Source: Diploptera punctata (taxonomy: Eukaryota > Arthropoda > Insecta > Blattodea > Blaberidae). Taken from it: 64,000 bases of DNA. How positions within the stretch are numbered: the first letter of the stretch is position 1; every line of letters begins with the position of its first letter. The position numbers were made by a program, and so were the translations under genes. Positions 57,757 to 64,000 of the stretch are shown here, one piece after another. Under the pieces are notes generated by a model. That model did no database searches, was not told the DNA's origin, and saw only the letters and a list, made by a program, of their open reading frames with translations. The stretch lies in assembly GCA_030220185.1 (NCBI GenBank), contig JASPKZ010008347.1:310001-374000 (forward strand), written 5' to 3'.

Positions 57757-58233
57757 GTTAAGTTCTTTGTCAACGTGAGGGATTGCCAAGTAAAATAGTA
57801 CACAGATCTTGTAGAAATTATTTATTGAAAAACACTGAAACGTGTCTGCTTCTTACATTCTCCAGAATAGTTACATTCGTTATCATCCATTCAATTTTTA
57901 TAGGTTTTCCAATTACAAAGTACAAAAGATAGAATCTTCTCGAAACATTACTGAATCATGACAGAACAAAGTTCACATGTGAATCTTCTAGCACACTATA
58001 TGTTTGCTGAGTAATTAAGGTTCAAATATTAACTAAATTTGTTAGTTCTGTGGCTACGAGTTATCAGTAGCCTTATCAATAACCTTTATACACACTAAAA
58101 TCAATACTACAATCCACTGCTATTGTAATATCTAAAATATATATTACCAAATATTAAATAAGAAAGTAAAATTATTAAATTAGAAAATAGAATTAAAAAG
58201 TATATTGAGCAGTTACCTCACGGGAATGTAACT
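57756..58233 (-). repeat. 5' LTR (478 bp)
   Basis: Runs AGTTAAG..GTAACT on plus. Its outer end TAACT abuts the duplicated CGCT. Confidence 0.95.
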
Positions 58234-58365
58234 CGCTGACCACGGACCACTCAAAAATGACATATATACGAAAACAAGTGTAACTAAATTAGTATGGTTC
58301 AAATTCTTCCCTGTAGGGGAGAGCGCCTAAATCTCTGTAAAGGGAAAACATGGGCTTACAATACA
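58234..58365 (+). mobile_element. SINE C, 3' half
   Basis: CGCTGACCACGGACCACT continues the SINE C body broken at 50491, through AAAACAAGTGTAACTAAATT to GGGCTTAC, where the copy at 12481 also ends. Confidence 0.93.
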
Positions 58366-58449
58366 ATTTTTATTATTAATATTATTATTATATAAAATCA
58401 TATTAATATCTCTTAGTTCAATTTTAACCTATTTGCTCTTTAATGTTTT

Positions 58450-58625
58450 TCTGATACAATGAAACCCACCACAGTTCTAGGGGTAACATTGTTTACTCCA
58501 ACGCAGCGATTCGCATTCGATTCCCGGTCTGGATAAATGTCCTGGGTGTGATTGTTTTCGCGGTTCTTCGTCACTTGTAAGACGAATGTCAAGAAACTGT
58601 ATGGTTCAAATAATCCCCAAGGCCA
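58450..58625 (+). mobile_element. SINE A copy, old and diverged
   Basis: ACCACAGTTCTAGGGGTAAC, CGATTCCCGGTCTGG (B-box area) and TCACTTGTAAGACGAATGTC correspond in order to SINE A. Confidence 0.7.
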
Positions 58626-58896
58626 TCATAATCTGCTTAACATATTTGTCTTGTTTTAATATGAATATAAATATTGTCTTAAATGTTCGTGTTTTCTATG
58701 AGGTGGCCCTGTCATTGAGCTGATGATTGGTCTGGAGAGACCCTCCATGTTCTCATATGGTCAAAAAGTATGTATTTGAGATTTTAGATTTCTATCCTGA
58801 CACGTGTTTCTTTAAGGGTCGAGAGGCGTGGGGCACGCGAAAATATCAACGAAGAAAGAGGTTAACTAAGGTAAGAAAAGTGTGTGTACGTGTGTG

Positions 58897-58952
<56 letters not shown>

Positions 58953-59770
58953 AGAAATATATTACAAGTGATATCTTATGAAAAACTCAATATCTAATTA
59001 GACTACTCATAAGCACCAGCTTTCGTCATTATGCACACTATTTTCCTATGTTACGAGCATCATTGTTACTATTGTAGTATAATAGTATAATATTATATTA
59101 GGATGGTAAGTGATTTTCGATATATTGAGAAAAAAGTTTGAAAAGACGAGATGGAATCCAGTCTTTTCCGTCTCCTAGAATCTCCAACAAACTTAATACA
59201 TGTATATTAAATACCAGATGATGATTAATTTGTGTTTGTAATATTATGGTATTTATCATTAATGGTTAACTGAAAAACGAGGTCGATTTTGAAGTAACAT
59301 TTGTAAATAACATTGTATGTATCTTACTTTTAGTCTAATTTTTTTTTTTCGTTTATACTGGGTTTTCCTTATTGTTTTACCTTTTTCTTTGTTTTTTTAC
59401 CGCAGTTCGTGAGTCGTGAATTTATCGACAATTTGGAAATCACTCGTGGCATTACTTATGAAAAATTTTACATGGATGTTTCGTTTTATATTTTTTCAGG
59501 TATTTACGTAATTTGAAGTATTTAGTAGGAAACTCAGAATCGAGATTTCGGGGAAATCTTGTTAGTAAATTATTCCCTAAATTGTAAAATAATATTTTGA
59601 AATAAAAAATAACTTATTCCCTAATAAACTAGAATTGTACTTAGAACTCTAAGTAATTTGAGATGCAGCTTACTTGATTGAACTCTTCACTGAAGACATT
59701 ATCCAAAGATTTGTGTGAGGTAAGTGAATTAAGAAATAATTGAAAACATAGCCTATCTATCTATCTATCT
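58626..59770. other. Gene-free stretch with (GA)n microsatellite
   Basis: A (GA)n run lies at 58900-58946. Otherwise no recognised feature. The frame 58727-58981 runs into the repeat and has no other support. Confidence 0.5.
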
Positions 59771-59779
59771 TTGGATTTT

Positions 59780-60190
59780 TACAGCTGCTGCCGTCTTTCC
59801 GTGCCAAACTTCCAAAGCCTACGATCTTAAGCATCTTCAATGGTTAACCCTCTTGTTTGCAATGCTATCATCATGTTTTCCTTCCATGTTAACTTTGGTC
59901 TTCCTTTTTTTCTGGTTGGTTGCCATTGATATAGTTGTTTCGACCATATCTTGTCTTTCGTTCTTAAAAATGTCCAAACCATTTTAATTTCTTCTCTTCA
60001 ATTCTTTCAATTATGTGTTCTTCTGCTTCCATTATGTTTCTAATTTATTTATTTTTAACATGTTCTAATTTTGACTTTCTCGCACTTCTGCGTAAATAAT
60101 CCATTTCTATACTTGCAATATTTATTGGTTAACCACACCTTGCTTCCATATATTGCAACAGATCCCGCCAATGTTTTACCAATATTTTTT
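59780..60190 (-). pseudogene. RTE-clade LINE C-terminal fragment
   Basis: Minus translation across shifted frames gives EMDYLRRSARKSKLEHVKN, RNIMEAEEHIIERIEEKKLK and WFGHF-type sequence, the domain after the RT palm of RTE-clade proteins (RRSAR..E..R.E.I...M, I...LKW.GH). It differs from the 18593 family. It ends where the plus-strand Jockey LINE begins. Confidence 0.75.
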
Positions 60191-60775
60191 TCGTATTTCC
60201 AAATATGCTTATCCCCACCCCTGAACCGAAAGTGCGTTTTTCGGCTCAGTATGGTAGCTTCGGTTCTCCTCCCTACACTGGAATATTTATGAACTATGCC
60301 AATATTCCGTTCTCTTGTACTTACCCTCTCCCTTTACTCTTTACCCTTCCTGCCGCGCAATGTCTACAGCGCATCCCCCCTCTACTTCGGAACCTTCATA
60401 TACGTGGTGCACTAACAGAACAGTATCGTTCATTCTATTCTAAGAGAGAGGAGCTTAAGCTGACTTCGACTCTGGCTGCTGCGACTGGCCACTACGAGAC
60501 ATCGGTTTTCTTCGGTGGGAGCCTGCCTTCGACCTACGACCTCCCTGAGCAATTGACCGTCGGCAAAATAAGAGCTAACCAATAAACTGTCTGACGGCAA
60601 TTCTCCCTCCTCCCTTCCCTTGACACGGAGCACGGCTTCGCCTTATGCCAAGTCCATCGGCCCCAAGCCTTGCTCGAACCCGGGGCAAGGACAGGGCACC
60701 TCCAGCCCCGTTGACCCCCATCAGTTGATGGGAAAAATTGGTCCACAATACCCAGAACCCAAAAATCCATCTACC

Positions 60776-61976
60776 ATGGCGGGGGTACAAACTGGTGACT
60801 CCGGCGATAATGAAGGATTCATAACGCCTAGGAATACGGCGCGACAAACGCTTGCCTCCCCTTCCACACAGCCACCAATAACCATAGAAAATAGATTCAA
60901 CGCACTCCAAGTTGAAAATACCGATGCCCCCCAAACCTCAAACACGGCTATCCCCCAACTAATAGTAACACTAAAACAATCCACGCCGAATGTCGAGCCG
61001 CTGGCGCAAACATACTGAAAGAGCTAATAGGTACACATGCGTCAAGCGTCGACATTCGGTATGCAAACAACATGTTTGTAATCAAAACAAAAATTAGGAT
61101 TCCTACACGCACGTACTATCAATACTTACAAGTCACCAAGTCAAACACCAAACACTGAATTCAGGAAATACAGTAGAAAAAGTTACACTCAAAGGTCTCC
61201 CTCCTAACTTCATCTGTAAGGAGATAAGGGCTGAACTGGAGGGCCTTGCCTTCCCAGTCAGCCACATACGTCAAATAGTGAGAAACACTATCCAAGCAGG
61301 CAAAAAAATCCCAACTCCCCTGCCTCTCTGGGTAATTACTATTCGCAAGGAGGGTAATTACCAGGACATCCATAAGCTCTCCTTACTCGCCTATGTCAAG
61401 GTAAAAATTTGCAAGTATGAGGGCATCCAAGGAGTAAGGCAGTGCTTCAACTGCCAGGACTTTAGTCACATAGCTGCGCTATGCACCAAGCAACCTAAGT
61501 GTGTCAAGTGTGGGGAAACACACACAATGAAGGACTGCCCCAATGAGCATTTGAAATGCGCAAATTGCCATCAAACGCACCCTGCCAGCTACAGACAGTG
61601 TCCGATCTTCCAAGTGAAGACACAACAATATATAGCACGACAAGCCCCGCCCCCATTGCCACAGCCTGCCCAATCCACGCGCAGACCCTTCACAACCAGA
61701 TCCTGGTACATGAACCAAGTCCAACAGACTCCATCCAACAATTACGCTCAGAATTTCCCACCTCTCATCCCTAGTGCTACACCACAACAACCAGTACAAG
61801 CTAACACCAACACCACTCAAGACACAAATAATTCCAATGGCCTGGAAGGGCTATTGAAATTATTAAACACACCGAACTTTGCCACAATTATAAACCTGTT
61901 AATGAAAATAGCAGAAAAACCTGAGCTGCTAAACACAATTATTACACTAGTAAACACATTCACAAATGGACCATAG
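60776..61976 (+). pseudogene. Jockey-type ORF1 (zinc-knuckle Gag-like protein)
   Basis: The ATG at 60776 opens MAGVQTGDSGDNEGFITPRN, like the start of the minus-strand copy at 1189 (DDEGFIIPN), which supports the start. The frame stops at 61018. It continues, shifted, to the 61278-61976 frame (232 aa), which holds LSLLAYVKVKICKYEG and three zinc knuckles: CFNCQDFSHIAALC, CVKCGETHTMKDC and CANCHQTHPASYRQC. A Pro/Gln-rich and a hydrophobic tail follow. The protein should bind LINE RNA. The break between 61018 and about 61278 makes it non-functional as read. Confidence 0.88.
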
Positions 61977-64000
61977 GCGATTACACAAACCACTAAGAAT
62001 CCTAGAGTGGAACGCAAATAGCATTCTTAGGGAAGCTTTAGAATTCACACACTTACTCAGAACAGAATACATAGACATAGCACTAATAGCAGAAACAAAA
62101 CTAAGTCCAGAAACCACATGGAGAATCGCAGGCTACGACATCTACCGAACCGACTCTCCCATACGCGGGAGAGGAGGAACAGCAATAATAATAAAGAATA
62201 CAATAAATCACACTCCCCTCGCTATAAATGGAACTAACTAACATAGAACTCACAGCAATAGAAATTTACCATAATAACACTAAAACAACAATCGGAGCCC
62301 TCTACATCTCTCCTAACAACAAATTACTAGACCGCGAATTGGACACGATAACACACTTTGAAAGATTTATAATAGGAGGAGATTTCAACGCAAAACACCA
62401 AGTTTGGAACTCTAGACGTGCCAATGCCAAAGGGAACCAACTTTTAGACCACTCAGACAGACACACATACGAAGTAATAGGCCCAACAGAACCAACACAC
62501 TTCCCGTACCAAACACAAAGTTCAGACGTCCTGGATATCTTTATAATGAAGCCACTGCCAACTATAAATGAAATCCAGGTACTAAATGAACTAAACTCAG
62601 ATCACAGCCCAGTTTTAATGGAAATAGACCTGAACCCAAGCAGAATTAACACCTACAATCACACAATAAAGACGACAAACTGGGCACTTTACAGACAGAA
62701 ACTAAACGAATATATAACACCAAACATCACCATAAAGACAAAGATGAACTAGAAGCAGTCACACGCAAATTTACCAACACAATAGCAACAACTTACAGAC
62801 AAGTCACAACTACTACCACAAGCCCCATAGCACACTATAACATACAGGGTTTACAAGAATTAATAGAGGAAAAACGCAGAATCAGAAGAGAATGGCAAAG
62901 GCACAGGAGACCAAACGATAGACTCACTTTAAACACACTAACACGTCAAATTAAAAATAAAATTTCAGATCATAAAAGACAACAATTAGACACAGATATA
63001 CAAACTGCAGTAGCACACAACAATGTATGGGAAATCACAAAACGATTTACACATAACAGACAAAAAAGAAACCATCCCATACACGGTACAAATGGACTCG
63101 TACATACACCAAAAGACAAAGCTCAGACAATAGCAGAAACACTAGAGAGAACCTTCAGATCCAGAACAGATGATTACACACACGAAAACTTTCACAGAAG
63201 AACACGAAGAGATAACAGACACTATCTGGCAAACCAACCAACACACAATATCCCCATAACAAAACCTACAGAAATTAAGAAAATAATTAATAAAATAGGA
63301 GATAATAAAGCACCGGGGCCAGATAGCATTCCGATCAGAGCACTTAAAGAAATTCCAAAAAAGACTCTAATACACCTAAGAAAAATCTTCAGTACTTGAC
63401 TCATCCTAAAGCATATCCCTACCCAATTCAAAGAAGCAAAAATAATAACTATTCCAAAACCCAAGGATAATCCATTATTTCCTCAGAACCACAGACCAAT
63501 CAGCCTCTTAAACCACATGGGAAAAGTATTGGAGAAATAATACTAACTAGATTCAGCCCACATATACACACATTAATTCCCAACACTCAATTCGGATTTA
63601 AAACAGAACACTCGACAACACAACAACTACTAAGACTAACCAGCGACATCACAAATGGATATAGGAATCGCCAACACACTACTGCAGTATTTTTCGACAT
63701 AGAAAAAGCCTACGACTCCGTGTGGCACACGGGACTTATTAAGAAACTAATCACAGCCAACATTCCAGAATCTTACATACACTTAATACATTCATACCTC
63801 ACCAAAAGATCATTCTATGTAAAATACGATACAGTAACATCAGAAAGCTTCCCTATTAAAGCAGGCGCACCACAAGGCTCTATATTAGCACCAATTTTGT
63901 ACAACATATACACAGCAGACATCCCAACACACAATAATACACAAATTGCACAATATGCAGGCGATACAGCCATTTACAGTACAGACGAAGACATTAATAT
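61966..64000 (+). pseudogene. Jockey-type ORF2: APE endonuclease and reverse transcriptase
   Basis: ORF2 overlaps ORF1 by 11 nt. The endonuclease starts with LRILEWNANSI (WNAN) and IALIAETKL (Glu), is shifted near 62226, and continues with FIIGGDFNAKHQVWNSR (Asp, Asn), SDVLDIFI and LNSDHSPV (Asp-His). A second shift lies near 62735. The RT has GDNKAPGPDSIPIRAL and the NHRPISLLNHMGKVLEK block. A TGA interrupts at 63397 and one A is missing near 63537. Then come FFDIEKAYDSVW (first Asp) and APQGSILAPILYNIY. The catalytic box is QYAGDTA, not YADD (GGC at 63960-63962). It is truncated by the window end. Confidence 0.9.

Larger units (their letters stand above)
50492..58233 (-). mobile_element. 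Env-bearing gypsy-type endogenous retrovirus (errantivirus-like)
   Basis: A complete proviral layout on minus: 5' LTR 57756-58233, primer site, gag, pol (protease, RT, RNase H, integrase), env, polypurine tract, 3' LTR 50492-50979; 7742 bp. The outer ends are AGTTA..TAACT. CGCT is duplicated at 50488-50491 and 58234-58237, in keeping with gypsy-type integrase. It sits inside a SINE C copy. Multiple frameshifts in gag, pol and env make it non-functional as it stands. The assignment to the Env-carrying insect errantivirus group rests on the Env cleavage/fusion motif and the gag-pol arrangement. Confidence 0.93.
60200..64000 (+). mobile_element. Jockey-clade LINE, 5' part, runs off the window
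   Basis: GC-richer than its surroundings. It contains a 5' leader (60200-60775), ORF1 and an ORF2 with endonuclease and most of the RT. The start near 60200 is the junction with an RTE fragment. Only the 3' end lies outside the window. Confidence 0.9.

Noticed and set aside
57489..57761. 90-aa plus-strand frame with cysteine and basic residues
   Set aside because: Antisense to the proviral leader and primer site; no homology recognised.
58727..58981. 84-aa frame ending in Arg-Glu repeats
   Set aside because: The repeat part is the (GA)n microsatellite; upstream part unsupported.
60430..60934. Several overlapping minus frames of 67-119 aa
   Set aside because: Antisense to the GC-richer leader and ORF1 of the plus-strand LINE.

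Overview
The window is non-coding, AT-rich, repeat-packed nuclear DNA from an animal, almost certainly an insect. I find no confident host protein gene, rRNA or functional tRNA. Nearly everything recognisable is a transposable element or its remains: at least four LINE lineages, a Penelope-like element, an env-bearing gypsy-type endogenous retrovirus, Tc1/mariner-like, hAT and several long-TIR DNA transposons, Helitron-like ends, four tRNA-derived SINE families (called A, C, D and E here), satellites, microsatellites and large palindromes. The multicopy RTE-like LINE whose last domain ends in Trp-Arg-Ala-Tyr-Val-Arg-Ala-x-Met-Asn-Leu-Arg reminds me of cockroach or termite genomes. That is a weak inference; the insect assignment rests mainly on the insect-type Env and the mix of elements.

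Layout. 0.2-3.8 kb: a decayed Jockey-type ORF1 and a Penelope-like element with GIY-YIG endonuclease, both on minus. 4.0-8.2 kb: a composite long-inverted-repeat element with subterminal tandem repeats, invaded by a SINE and LINE pieces. 8.6-20 kb: a SINE with a perfect TSD, two RTE pseudogenes, a 2-kb TIR element with TA target duplication, Helitron-like repeats and a Tc1-like element. 20-29 kb: LINE debris, a small TIR element, SINEs, and palindromes, one of them built around a tRNA T-arm. 29.6-34.2 kb and 35.7-40.0 kb: two long-TIR transposons carrying parts of one protein family (PIN/XPG-like nuclease half, Cys-rich C-terminus). The first is invaded by a 1.49-kb element with perfect 32-bp TIRs and a DUF7869-like RNase-H-fold protein, the second by a non-autonomous hAT. 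42-45 kb: a tetranucleotide array, a 165-bp satellite, a tRNA-Tyr-like relic, a 200-bp-arm palindrome and a mariner-family pseudogene. 46-50 kb: RTE fragments and SINEs.

50.5-58.2 kb: a 7.74-kb errantivirus-like provirus on minus, with paired LTRs, a tRNA-Pro primer site, gag, pol and env, inserted into a family C SINE with a 4-bp duplication. It carries several frameshifts. 60.2-64.0 kb: a Jockey-clade LINE on plus, running off the window, with breaks in both ORFs and a changed catalytic Asp (YAGD for YADD).

The parts do not form a pathway; the nesting is a record of successive insertions. The strongest candidate for something under-described is the 29.6-34.2 kb element and its nested DUF7869-like passenger: the outer reading frame resumes in phase once the insert and one TSD copy are discounted.
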